Shown in pieces: positions 29,594 through 40,454 of a stretch of 42,226 nucleotides of DNA. Below the pieces are notes generated by a model. The model saw only the letters and a program-made list of their open reading frames with translations, ran no database searches and was not told the DNA's origin. Location of the stretch: contig JAESTF010000345.1 in NCBI GenBank assembly GCA_016763795.1, forward strand, positions 1 through 42,226. The letters run 5' to 3'. A program made the position numbers and the translations under genes. Position 1 is the stretch's first letter. Each line of letters opens with the position of its first letter. Origin of the DNA: Flavobacteriales bacterium. GTDB lineage: Bacteria > Bacteroidota > Bacteroidia > Flavobacteriales_E > Vicingaceae.

Positions 29594-32500
29594 TTATCGA
29601 AACAAATACATTTTACCAAAACCTTTCTTAAAATAATTATCAGAAGAATTGCCACGATGTTCTATATTTTCTGAGTTAATTTTAGTAATTACATGATATA
29701 AGTACAACCCATTAGCAAGCCTATCTCCATAAGTATCCGTCCCATCCCAAGCAAATTCCGAAATATTTCTACCAATATTTATTGCTCCTAATTCATCTTT
29801 ATGAATTTCTCTAACCACCTTACCTGTTATTGTCATAATTTGAATTTTAAATACATCTGGTATTTCACTCCCTGTTAACGTAAATACGAACCTTGTAGAG
29901 GTTGTAAAAGGATTTGGATAGTTTAATATATTTGTGATTGTAGATTTATTTATCACCTCAAAGCCTATAATATAATCAAAACTACCCGATCGATTTTCCG
30001 TTCTGTCATTTGCCTGAACTCTCAACCTATACCCTCCATCTTCTAAAAAGCTTCCTTGATAAATAATTTTCGAATTATTTCTTGGTAATGCCGCAGGAAT
30101 AAATTGCATTTTTTCTAACCCTCCAGAATAAAAATAAATTCTCTCTTCTACTCCGCTTGGATAAGTTATATAAACAGCATAAGCCGATGTATCGTTTAAT
30201 AATAAAAACTGATTTTCATCTGTCAGTTCCATCACAATATTAGTTTTTGGAGAAACAATATCCCCATCCAGAATATGAACTCCATCAAAAGTTACATCTA
30301 AAATAGGATTAATCTTATCTGCATTAACATAAAAAGGGATTTGTGCTACATTATTAAAATGATACTTTTCTAATTGATCATTATTAGGATTAACATCTAT
30401 TAATAAGCTATTAAGACCAGCTAGTCCAACAGTAGAAAACGTTAAAGTTGCTATAAAAATACTATCAGCAAGTAAAGGCTTTTGCCTCACATAAGGCAAA
30501 GATTGAATATTTGTATTCCTGTCTAAAACCTCAAATGAAATTAATAAACTATCCATATCATATCTACTAATATTTTTTACTGCTATAGAAACCGTAATAT
30601 CCACTCCTTCATCAACCGTATCATTTTGTATAGAAAAATAAATACTTGGGTCTAATGCTGCTTCAGGAACACCTGCATAAGTTATTTGCCAACGATCTAA
30701 TTGAGGAGCGGTTAATAACGAATCATCAGACAAACGTGCATTTAGTTTTAGATATGGATAAAGTGAGGCATCTATTTGATTAGTAATTCTAATATCCCCT
30801 GAATCGGTTGGCAAACTGTTTATTAAAAGCGTTTGATTTCCACTCGCATCAACACCAAAAACATTTAATACGGTGCTATCTCTAGTAGAAGGAAACTCTA
30901 AGGTATTTACTCTCCAAGATAATGAATCCCACCTTGTTGCAGGTCCTAATGTTTCAGAAAAAATATTACCAAAATTAGCACTTGTTGTTACCACTTTAGA
31001 TAACAATAAATTTTTATGCGTAATTGAATCACCTATAACTTCAATAGTTGAGGCAGGGTTTCCTTTTTGATGATACATTATAAAGGGATACAAATTAGGT
31101 ATTGTTGGCAATTGAGAAGCTCCCATATTGCTAAACTCAGTTCTTAAACTTGCAGGAATCGAATCAGAAAAGCCACTAAGATTTACAATATACCAAGTCC
31201 AAATTAATATATGGTTACCACTTGGAACAGTATCTTTAATAAATGTTTCCAAAGCTGCCATTTGAGTGGCATTATGCCTAAATACAAAAAATAAATCTTT
31301 GTTATTCGGACTAGGATTCGCTTGACCAACACTCCAGTCATCTATTGACCAAGGCTCTAATGTTGCTGAGTCTAATACTGCAACATGAATTGCTGTAGGC
31401 GTTCCTACTCCATTTCCTTCAATATAAGCTCCAGCTTTAAAATATGCTATTTGACCTATTTCAGCCCAACCTGCTTGACCATGAGTCACCACTTTTAATT
31501 CTTTAAGATCATTCACAAATGAATAATTTCTTGTAGGTCTATTGTATTTCACAAACTGGTAATCATCTTTTTCAAACTGAAAAAAATGGTCTTGTTCCCA
31601 ACCCTCTTTTCCTTGGATATATTGAAATGACCTCATCCTCCAACTGTACCCATTTGCATCTACAGAGTCTTTACTTACTCTCCAAAAATAAACAGTACTA
31701 TCTGGCATTGAAACCAATAATGATGGTGACCACGAAACAACTCCTCCTGCATGATTAATTGTAATCCTTTCTTTAACTGGGCTATTAAAATAATCTGTGG
31801 TGTCAATTTCAAATACATAATCTTTTATTGGCTCAAATGGAAATGCAGTAGAAGCTTTTAGTGTAACCCCTTGATCTGGCACTATCATATATTCATAAGG
31901 GTATATTGGTATGATTTCTCCTGAAAATATATTTAATGATTGATTTACCACATTGTTCGTTTCAAACCCCTCTACAACAGCATCAATAGCATCTACAGTA
32001 ATTTTAAAACTATTCAAGCCTAAGCCTCTGACAACATCAACTGGAAGTCGAAATGAAACTGTTTCTTGATAATTAGTCCCAGAAAAAAAATTTGTATAAA
32101 TTGTATCTGCAAAAGAAGTTCCTGGATAATTTCTAACTAGCTCTAAAATAATGGTATCATTTATCGCTTTTCCCAAGTTTGAAACCAACACATTTACATC
32201 AAATGAATCTATATCTGATGTAACAATTGTAGGGTTATAAGTAACGGTACTTGCTTCTATCATATAATCTGGCAATTCAAAAAAGTTTAATTTTACAGCA
32301 GGGTCTCCATGATATGCAAACGCAGAAGCTGTTTGATAACTAACAGGTCCTTGTTCTATTGAGTTTTTAATTTGGCGACCAACACTAATGCCATATTTGA
32401 TATACGCTAAATTTTTATAAAATTCAGAAGCTACTGAATTTAACGAAGTAACTGTAGATAAACCAACCGTAGATAAATAACCGATAACTCCTTTTTGATC

Positions 32501-34647
32501 ATGAATAACATACTCTTCGCTGGTACTATTTGCTGGGGCAGTATGTATATCTCCTGCAAAACATCCTAATCCTAACAAAAAAGGATATTTACCATTTTGG
32601 TTTGGCCACAAATTAACATCATCAATATTTTGATCGAACCCTCCAGATGTTGATGCATGTCCTAAAAATGTCATTAATGCAACCCCATTCCCAATATGGT
32701 CTTTTATTGTATCAGCTAATGTTGTTTGAATTGGCGCTGTAGAATTTTTAAAAAACGAAATTGTATTCCCTCCAAACAACGTATCTTCTATTATATTTTT
32801 ATAGTTATTTAAAAAATTTACAAACGACTGTTGTTCTCCAGCACTCGCTCCTCCTCCAAAATGTAAAACCTTTTTCATCCAATCATTAGAAGCAGTGGAG
32901 CTAATAGGTGCTGGGTTCTCATGTTCAATAATTTTATTTAAATACCATGTTACTTCAGTTCCATTTTTTGCTGCTAGTCGACCAGTTGGAATAAGGGGTT
33001 CTTTGGATGTTCCATTTAATCCTGATGTTAGCATATGATCTGAAGCTGGATCGCCAAAAGAAGGCACAAGGTTATTATGAAATTCATTTACATCTTTTCT
33101 TGATTCACTTGGCTTAACTGATTTTCCTATTAAAAAAAGATAATTAGGCGTTGTTATCCACGTATCTGATATATAATCTATGAAATTTCTAATCGAAAAT
33201 GGATGTTTTTCCACTCCGTAAGAAAATTGATCATACAAGTCTTCTATGTTATAAATTACTACATTCTGAGGTTCTGTATTTAAATTAATTGGATTTAATC
33301 GGTAATTCGCATAATCATTGACTTCCGTCATTAAGCTTGGATGTGTTATAATGACATATGCCGTGTCTATTGGGTTTACCCCATAATCAACAAAAGTTCC
33401 TGTTCCGTTAATAGCAGATAATGATGTAATATTAATTACTTCTCCATCAGAGCTAATAAAACATTGAACAGATGATGATGAAGAGTTTGGAACCAAACAT
33501 TGATGGTTTACACCTGAAGAGACTACATCAATTCTCTTATTATTGGTTAATTCATAAAAATAACATTACTCGATGAATTAAAATTATTAAAATTGAGATA
33601 TGATTTCGCTTCCGTGGGGTGCGATTCTAAAAATAAATTGTCAAAAGTCACTTTCCCTTCTAAATCCATTGTGTGAGGGTAATTAATTTTAATGTACGAA
33701 ACTGTTTGCCTAGCAGCCCCCGCCCCCAAATCATTAATGCTTTCAAAATTTATTGAAGTATTGGCTACTCCAATATCTCCTATAGGGATATTCATTTGAA
33801 TATTAATTTTTTGATACCCTGCAAACACAGAGTCTAACTGGATTGACCCTAAACTAACTCTTAAATGCTGATCTAAAATTAAATTTGCAAAATTTGATTC
33901 ACCTAAAACAACTGTTTCTACAACTGCATTTGGTCCACCTATGTAAGCATTTTGTGTTGGTATATTCTTTGTCTTATTTGCTCCTAATAAGTAATAATTA
34001 TCAAACCAGCCCTCTGTAGGAACATAACCCATAGAAAGTGCTCCACCAGCAAAAGATTCTCCGTCATAATATCTAAAAACACCTCCTGCCTGAGCTCCTA
34101 CCGTGTAATATTGAACAGATTCTTTATTAAAATAATTTATAGGCGTATAAAAAGAAAAATTAGTGTCCGTTTCTATTGTTAAACGATTATTTGATATAGA
34201 TGAATTCCACGTTAAATAGTAGCTAATTGTATCTGTGAATAAACTATAATAAGGGTTAGGCTGATTTGCAACACTTCCATAAAGTAACTCATCCAACCAC
34301 CCATCATTATACTCTCCATAAAACTCAATAAAATCAGTACCATTAAAAGCTCCATCATTCCCTCCTTTAATATACAAAGGCACTTCTACACCTCGAGCAA
34401 ATAATTGGAAATTTTGTGGGTCAATAGTTGAGAGTGGGATTCCTGAATTTACCAAAGCAATAGAATCAATTCTATAAATTCCAGTTTCAGCGACTTTAAA
34501 TTTATAGTATTTCTGAGAGTAATTTATCCAACTATTATTATATGGCTGAGAATAAGCAAATACTGCTACTCCTAATAACAAAATTAGAAATACTGACTTT
34601 TTAAATTTTAGATTTATTTTTTTGAAATTTATCAAACTAAAATACAA
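29594..34647 (-). pseudogene. C25 (gingipain-like) peptidase, PorU/PorU2-type T9SS sortase, split by a frameshift
   Basis: ORFs 33547..34647 and 29594..33496 join as ...NSSSNVIF-YELTNNKRIDVVSSGVNHQCLVPNSSSSSVQ... if one T is added to T5 (33556..33560 on the plus strand as A5). Catalytic-like MTFLGHAS and LGCFAGDIHTAP; C-terminal FlgD-like NYPNPFTTSTRFVFTL...FAWDGTDTYGDRLANGLYLYHV. No ATG; the apparent start is TTG 34647. Confidence 0.8.
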
Positions 34648-34736
34648 TTACTTCATCATAACAAATACGCATTTAAACACAAAATAGTTGCAAGCTAAAT
34701 ACAACATTAACTATGTTTTAATCCTAAATTAAAGAC

Positions 34737-35840
34737 TTACTCAAACCTCTTTTGAGTATAATTTTGTTTATTAATATCGAAACGCAGCGAAAATATGTTT
34801 GAATAAAGTGCATCTGATTGATCTCCAATATCAGAAAACGCATAATCTAACGTTATTCCTCTAAACTTTATTCCTATACCAAAATTAGGCTGATATGTGA
34901 TTTTATCATTTTTTAAAATATCTGTTACTTTTTGAAAATTTCCAACACCTAACCGTAAAAATATCATTTTGCTATAACCAAACTCAACGCCCATATGGGG
35001 ATCAATACTAACAGGATCTCCAGTAATCAAAACATTTCTTTTCCCATCAGTTGACAAATCAAAATCAATTTCTCCTAAAAAATCAAACTTATTGCTAATC
35101 TTAATTTCTCTGCCAATTCCTAAAATTACTTTTGGCAAAGTAATTTCTATTCCATTTTCTGGCAATTCATTATTCGTTCTTATAAACACCTCAATGGTTT
35201 CTTGATCCAAAGAAGAAGTCCATGCATTAAATGTTGAAGTAACATCTCTTGCCATTAAACCAAATTTCCATTTCTTATAATCATATTGGATTCCTCCATC
35301 TAAACCAAATCCCCAAGCTTTTGCAAACTCGCCCACTTGTCGATAAATAATTTTAACACTTGCTCCATATCTTAACCCTTTAATTTTAGATTTTCGAGCA
35401 TAAGAAAACATAAAGGCATAATCTACTGCAGAAAACGAAGAAATTCTATCAAAATCAATATTTCCATCAGCATCAATTAATTTTGTTGTATTTGGAATAT
35501 CATCTACACCAAAACGGACGATAGAAAATGCAAATGCACTTGCACTATCAATTCTAGCAGCAAAAGCTCCATAATCATACTTTGCAATACCAGCAAAATA
35601 TTCGGCATGCATTAAACTTACCTGAAAATCTTTTTCTATTTGAACCAACCCTGCAGGATTCCAGTACCCCGCAGTAACATCATTTACAGTTGTAACATAA
35701 GAGTTTGACATCCCTAAAGCTCTAGCACCAACACCAATAGATAAAAATTCATTACTAAATTTAGGCGCAGAGGTTTGAGAGAAAATATTTATAACACTCA
35801 AAAGAAAAATAAAAAAAAGTATCCTTTTCATTAATATCAT
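34737..35840 (-). CDS. PorV/PorQ family outer-membrane protein (T9SS-associated)
   Basis: 367 aa; signal peptide; NEFLSIGVGARALGMSNSYVTTVNDVTAGYWNPAGLVQIEKDFQVSLMHAEYFAGI; adjacent to the C25 sortase. Confidence 0.88.
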   Translation of the reverse strand: MILMKRILFFIFLLSVINIFSQTSAPKFSNEFLSIGVGARALGMSNSYVTTVNDVTAGYWNPAGLVQIEKDFQVSLMHAEYFAGIAKYDYGAFAARIDSASAFAFSIVRFGVDDIPNTTKLIDADGNIDFDRISSFSAVDYAFMFSYARKSKIKGLRYGASVKIIYRQVGEFAKAWGFGLDGGIQYDYKKWKFGLMARDVTSTFNAWTSSLDQETIEVFIRTNNELPENGIEITLPKVILGIGREIKISNKFDFLGEIDFDLSTDGKRNVLITGDPVSIDPHMGVEFGYSKMIFLRLGVGNFQKVTDILKNDKITYQPNFGIGIKFRGITLDYAFSDIGDQSDALYSNIFSLRFDINKQNYTQKRFE

Positions 35841-35930
35841 TAAAATTGGTACGAAAATTACCCTTTTTTAAATAAATAGCGTAATTAAAGCAATCTTTCG
35901 TTACACATGAACTTAATTTAAACTAAATTA

Positions 35931-35958
35931 TTGTTTCTACTTTAAATAATTAAATTTG
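35931..35958 (+). promoter_or_regulatory. Bacteroidota-type promoter for pssA
   Basis: TTG (35931-35933) N17 TAAATTTG (35951-35958), 16 bp before ATG 35975. Confidence 0.55.
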
Positions 35959-35974
35959 CTGTATAATTCAGTTT

Positions 35975-36703
35975 ATGAAAAATCAAATTCCAAATGCAAT
36001 TACAATTCTGAGTTTAATACTAGCTTGTTTAGCTATTATTTTAACTTTTGAAGGAGAATTAGCTATTGCCGCATATTTACTAATTGGGTCTTGTGTTGCT
36101 GACTTTTTAGATGGTTTTGCTGCACGCGCATTAAAGGTCAATAATCCTATTGGCAAAGAAATTGACTCATTAGTTGATATGATTGCTTTTGGTGTTGCAC
36201 CAGCAATGCTAATGTACCAAGTAACAAAAATGGCTCAAGAAACTGCTCAAATTCAAATTTTAATTGATTTTCCTTGGCTACATTACTTAGTTTTCTTAAT
36301 CCCAATTTTTTCTGCCATACGTTTAGCCAAGTTTAATATCGATACGAGACAAACAAAGTCATTTATTGGCTTAGCTGTTCCGGCCCATGCTGGATTTTAT
36401 ATTTTCTGTACGTTACTCTATCTATTTCCAAACCTTCCAAAAGTGATTAATGTTAACAGTATTGTAAATCCTATTGTTTCCAACCCTTTAATTCTACTCT
36501 TATTATGCATTCCACTTTCTTTTATGATGCTAGCAGAAGTTCCAATGTTTTCTTTAAAAGTGAAGAATTTAAAATGGTCGGAAAATAAATTACCGCTGAC
36601 TTTTCTATTTTTATGGCTAGGATTATTAGCGCTAACTAATATTGTTGCAATGCCAACAATCATTATCATTTATATAGTTTGGTCTATTTTCTTAAAATTA
36701 TAG
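35975..36703 (+). CDS. pssA: CDP-diacylglycerol-serine O-phosphatidyltransferase
   Basis: 242 aa; CDP-alcohol motif DFLDGFAARALKVNNPIGKEIDSLVDMIAFGVAPA. Confidence 0.93.
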   Translation: MKNQIPNAITILSLILACLAIILTFEGELAIAAYLLIGSCVADFLDGFAARALKVNNPIGKEIDSLVDMIAFGVAPAMLMYQVTKMAQETAQIQILIDFPWLHYLVFLIPIFSAIRLAKFNIDTRQTKSFIGLAVPAHAGFYIFCTLLYLFPNLPKVINVNSIVNPIVSNPLILLLLCIPLSFMMLAEVPMFSLKVKNLKWSENKLPLTFLFLWLGLLALTNIVAMPTIIIIYIVWSIFLKL

Positions 36704-36731
36704 AACAAATCTAACCCTGAAACAATTTAAA

Positions 36732-37178
36732 ATGTTATCTGCTTTTTCTGACGAACATTTTATGAAAGAAGCCTTTAAAGAAGCTCAAAAAGCTTTTGAT
36801 GAAGACGAAGTTCCTGTGGGCGCAATTATCGTTTGTGACAATAAAATTATCGCTCGCGCTCATAATATGACTGAACGATTAAACGATGTAACTGCTCATG
36901 CAGAAATGCTAGTTTTCACCTCAGCAACCGATTATTTAGGAGGAAAATACTTAAACGAATGCACGCTATATGTTACACTTGAGCCATGCGTAATGTGTGC
37001 TGGAGCAAGTTACTGGACTCAACTGAAAAAAGTGGTTTATGGTGCTTCTGATCAAAAAAGAGGGTTTGCGAAACACCAAGAAAATTTGTTACATCCTAAA
37101 ACTAAAATTATAAAAGGATTAATGGAGAATGAGTCTAGCAACTTATTAAAAAGTTTTTTTCAGAAAAAACGCGATTAG
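36732..37178 (+). CDS. tadA: tRNA-specific adenosine deaminase / nucleoside deaminase
   Basis: 148 aa; TAHAEMLVF and EPCVMCAGA zinc motifs. Confidence 0.9.
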   Translation: MLSAFSDEHFMKEAFKEAQKAFDEDEVPVGAIIVCDNKIIARAHNMTERLNDVTAHAEMLVFTSATDYLGGKYLNECTLYVTLEPCVMCAGASYWTQLKKVVYGASDQKRGFAKHQENLLHPKTKIIKGLMENESSNLLKSFFQKKRD

Positions 37179-37189
37179 CAAATCAACAC

Positions 37190-37936
37190 CTAAATTCCTA
37201 ACATAGTTTTTAATTCTTGGTAACGAGAACGGCTCACTTTTAAATCTGTTCCATTTTTTAGTACAACTTGATAGGTATCCTTTCCGTATTTCTCAATTTT
37301 ATTAATTTCTGAAATTTTCACGATGTAAGAACGATGAATTCTAATAAATTTTGAAGCGTCTAAATTTTCCTCATAAAACTTCATGGTTTGATGTTTCAAA
37401 TGCTTTCCCTTTGTGGTATGTATCATCACATAATCGTCTTCCGATTCAATAAACAACACTTCATCTAAAGGAATTACATGAATATTATTATTCGATTTTA
37501 CAACAATTTTATCCAGTACTTTACCCTCTAAAATATGTGATTTAAGTTGGTTTACATTATCTGAAGATTTACCACTTCCTATTTTTTGAAACACCTTATC
37601 TAACGCTTTGTCAAAACGTTCTTTAGAAAATGGTTTTAACAAATAATCTACTGCATTTAAATCAAAAGCATTAATCGCATACTCATCATAAGCAGTGGTA
37701 AAAATAATATGAGGATTCCCTTCAACCAATTCTAACAATTCCAAACCTGTGAGCTTTGGCATTTGCACATCTAAAAAAACAATGTCTGGCTTTAATTCGT
37801 TAATTGCTTTTAGCCCAGAAAATCAGTCAGCAAATTCACCAATCAATTCTATACTTTTTTGAGTAGATAAATAATTTCTAACTAAATCTCTAGCCAAAGA
37901 TTCATCTTCTACAATTATTGCTGTTTGTTTAGTCAT
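37190..37936 (-). pseudogene. LytTR family response regulator with in-frame TGA in the receiver domain
   Basis: ATG 37936: MTKQTAIIVEDESLARDLVRNYLSTQKSIELIGEFAD*FSGLKAINELKPDIVFLDVQMPKLTGLELLE...; TGA is codon 38 (plus-strand tca 37823..37825). The same frame continues through the receiver and LytTR domains. Confidence 0.88.
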
Positions 37937-38975
37937 TTTGTGGAATTTTAATGGAAACTGTAAATAGATTTTCTAACTTATCAATCATTAATAAATCATT
38001 CTTTTTATAAATTAGGAATAACCGTTCTCTAGTGTTTTTTAATCCAATACCTTCTCCTTTTGTTTGTTTTGCATCCTTATCAAAATCGTTCTGTAATGAT
38101 ATTTTCAATGTTTGGTCATTTACCTCACAATCTAATTTAATATGAATGGTTTCTACACTTTCATATACGCCATGCTTAATCGCATTTTCAAAAAGAGGTT
38201 GTAAAATCATTGCAGGGATGCTTGATTTTAGTGATTTATCATCACAGTTAAACTGGAAACTTAATCGATCTCCAAAGCGAATTTTTTCTATCTCTAAATA
38301 AAGCTTTATGTTATCTAACTCTGTTTTTAATGTTGTAATTTGTTGTTCTTCATTACTTAATGAATACCTCAAATATTCAGAAAGTTTAATAATCATTTCT
38401 TGTGCTTTTTGAGGGCTTGTAATCGTTAACGAACTCACAGAATTTAAACTATTAAACAAAAAATGAGGATTAATTTGATTCTTTAAAGCCTTTAGTTCTA
38501 CCTCTTTAATTAATGTTTTCAAATTGGCTTCTTGTTTAATCTTACTTTGAATATCTTGATAATACACCACCACATAATACACCAAAATAAATAACGAATA
38601 ATAAAATATTCCACTAATAATTCGCCAAGGGAAAGAGCTATCTAAAAAGGATAAATAATGAACATCAGATATTGCATATCTTAAAATTAAATACCCACTA
38701 ATTAACCAAAAACCTATTATCAATAAAGAAGAAACTATATGACTAATAAAAAGGTTAACAAAGTTCTGATTGCTTTTCCCATACCGAACCAAGTTCCATA
38801 AGCTAATACCTAAAAATGCAAAAAACACATTAAATAATAAACTATCTGCAGACGAAATACCTACCGACAAACCATAATACCAGTGTAAAACCGCAAAGTG
38901 AGCCCCTATAATTAAGGACCACACTAATGCGTAATTTATCGTATACTTGCTATTGCTTGTTATTGGGTTTAACAT
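37929..38975 (-). CDS. LytS/YehU-type sensor histidine kinase
   Basis: 348 aa; multi-TM N-terminus; LKALKNQINPHFLFNSLNSVSSL; PAMILQPLFENAIKHGV; GEGIGLKNTRERL. Confidence 0.93.
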   Translation of the reverse strand: MLNPITSNSKYTINYALVWSLIIGAHFAVLHWYYGLSVGISSADSLLFNVFFAFLGISLWNLVRYGKSNQNFVNLFISHIVSSLLIIGFWLISGYLILRYAISDVHYLSFLDSSFPWRIISGIFYYSLFILVYYVVVYYQDIQSKIKQEANLKTLIKEVELKALKNQINPHFLFNSLNSVSSLTITSPQKAQEMIIKLSEYLRYSLSNEEQQITTLKTELDNIKLYLEIEKIRFGDRLSFQFNCDDKSLKSSIPAMILQPLFENAIKHGVYESVETIHIKLDCEVNDQTLKISLQNDFDKDAKQTKGEGIGLKNTRERLFLIYKKNDLLMIDKLENLFTVSIKIPQND

Positions 38976-39038
38976 GCTAACTTAATTTGTTAAAGTTAAA
39001 AGAAGTTTTTTAACTTGATAAACTTTAAACTCTTTTTC

Positions 39039-39797
39039 CTAGTAACTCTTTACTTCTCCTCCTCCAAAAATGGCAAAACCTTTTATTATTAGAGTTTTCT
39101 TATCGTTATCTGAGCTAGGTTCAACCGGACCTCTTTTATCATTAAAGCCTCCAAAAATTGAAGTTACATCTACCTGAACTTCCCACCCTCTTGGAACAGA
39201 AATTTCTACACCTCCAAACATAGTGAAAACATCAACAACACACTCATTTTCTCTTAATTTTGCTCCTGTTAAATCAATTTCACTTCCTCCAAAAATACTA
39301 GTTACTTTTCCACCTAAAAATTGGTCTGAAGTAATTTTTCTATTCCCGCCACCAAACAGTGTCAACATGTCTATTTCATGCTCCAAAGATTCATTGTCAC
39401 CTGTTTTTTTATGCCTGTTTTTCACCGTTAGCATTATTACACCTATTGCTACAAATATTGCTGGCCAAAACATTTCTTTTACCTCAAAAGGAATATGAAA
39501 CATTTTTGGTAAAATAAAAAATGTACCCAAAGCGATTAAAATTAACCCTGAACTGTAGTTTTTATTCGTGACAATATTAAACGTTCCGATTCCTATCAAT
39601 AACATTTGCCACGAAATAATAATGTCGCTAATACTTTCCGGTATAATGTTCATTTTATTGGCAATTAAAGCAGTTCCTACTACTATAAAAATAATACCCA
39701 TTAAAGATCGTTTATTTGCTTTTCGTTTATGGTAATCTTCTCTAGATATTTTCCCTTTTTTTTCGATGTGTTTTTGATATTTTTCTTCTGAATTCAT
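39039..39797 (-). CDS. LiaF-like / DUF5668 membrane protein
   Basis: 252 aa; four TM-like segments; repeated FGGGNRKI/IFGGSEIDL/MFGGVEISVPRGWEV/FGGGEVKSY C-terminal pattern. Confidence 0.85.
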   Translation of the reverse strand: MNSEEKYQKHIEKKGKISREDYHKRKANKRSLMGIIFIVVGTALIANKMNIIPESISDIIISWQMLLIGIGTFNIVTNKNYSSGLILIALGTFFILPKMFHIPFEVKEMFWPAIFVAIGVIMLTVKNRHKKTGDNESLEHEIDMLTLFGGGNRKITSDQFLGGKVTSIFGGSEIDLTGAKLRENECVVDVFTMFGGVEISVPRGWEVQVDVTSIFGGFNDKRGPVEPSSDNDKKTLIIKGFAIFGGGEVKSY

Positions 39798-39953
39798 AGT
39801 TGTATGTTTTAAAATTATAGTTCAAATGTAAGTTAGCCTATTTCGATACGGAACAGTTTTTAGGCAAGTTGCTGCATATTTTCGGTAAACGGAGAAAACA
39901 ATGCTTTAATGCTTAATTTTGAATCATTATAAATAACAATTAAAACATAATAT

Positions 39954-40364
39954 ATGTATCCACCAGAATTAGTTACCCCAATGAAAGAAGAATTAACTTC
40001 TGTGGGCTTTGAAGATTTAACAACAGTTGAACAAGTTGATGAAGCAATAACTGCTGAAGGAACGACTTTAGTAATTATTAACTCTGTTTGTGGTTGTGCT
40101 GCTGCAAATGCAAGACCTGCTGCAAAAATGTCGATTACTAACGATAAAAAACCTAACAGAATTACTACTGTTTTTGCAGGTGTTGATAGTGACGCTGTTG
40201 CTCAAGCAAGAAAATATATGTTACCTTATCCTCCATCATCACCAAGTATGGCCTTATTTAAAGATGGTAAAATTGTACATTGTATAGAAAGGCACCACAT
40301 TGAAGGAAGACCAGCTGAAATGATTGCTGAAAATTTAGCAGAAGCTTTTAATGAATATTGCTAA
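39954..40364 (+). CDS. BrxA/BrxB family bacilliredoxin
   Basis: 136 aa; NSVCGCAAANARPAAKMS CGC motif; PPSSPSMALFKDGKIVHCIERHHIEGR. Confidence 0.92.
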   Translation: MYPPELVTPMKEELTSVGFEDLTTVEQVDEAITAEGTTLVIINSVCGCAAANARPAAKMSITNDKKPNRITTVFAGVDSDAVAQARKYMLPYPPSSPSMALFKDGKIVHCIERHHIEGRPAEMIAENLAEAFNEYC

Positions 40365-40398
40365 CCTGAAAAATTCGAGTAGTTATCACTTATTAAAA

Positions 40399-40440
40399 TA
40401 TAAAAAAGAGCCTTGAAAAATTTCAAGGCTCTTTTTTATA
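40399..40440. terminator. Bidirectional Rho-independent terminator
   Basis: Perfect 20-bp stem TATAAAAAAGAGCCTTGAAA-AA-TTTCAAGGCTCTTTTTTATA between convergent genes. Confidence 0.9.
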
Positions 40441-40454
40441 TTATACATATTGAT

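Noticed and set aside
37823-37825. Genome-wide TGA recoding (e.g. TGA = Gly) as the explanation of the LytTR stop
   Set aside because: TGA terminates uvrC normally and other genes lack internal TGA; gene content is Bacteroidota, which uses the standard bacterial code.
39223-39498. Plus-strand ORF antisense to the LiaF-like gene
   Set aside because: Shadow ORF against a recognised family with no independent support.
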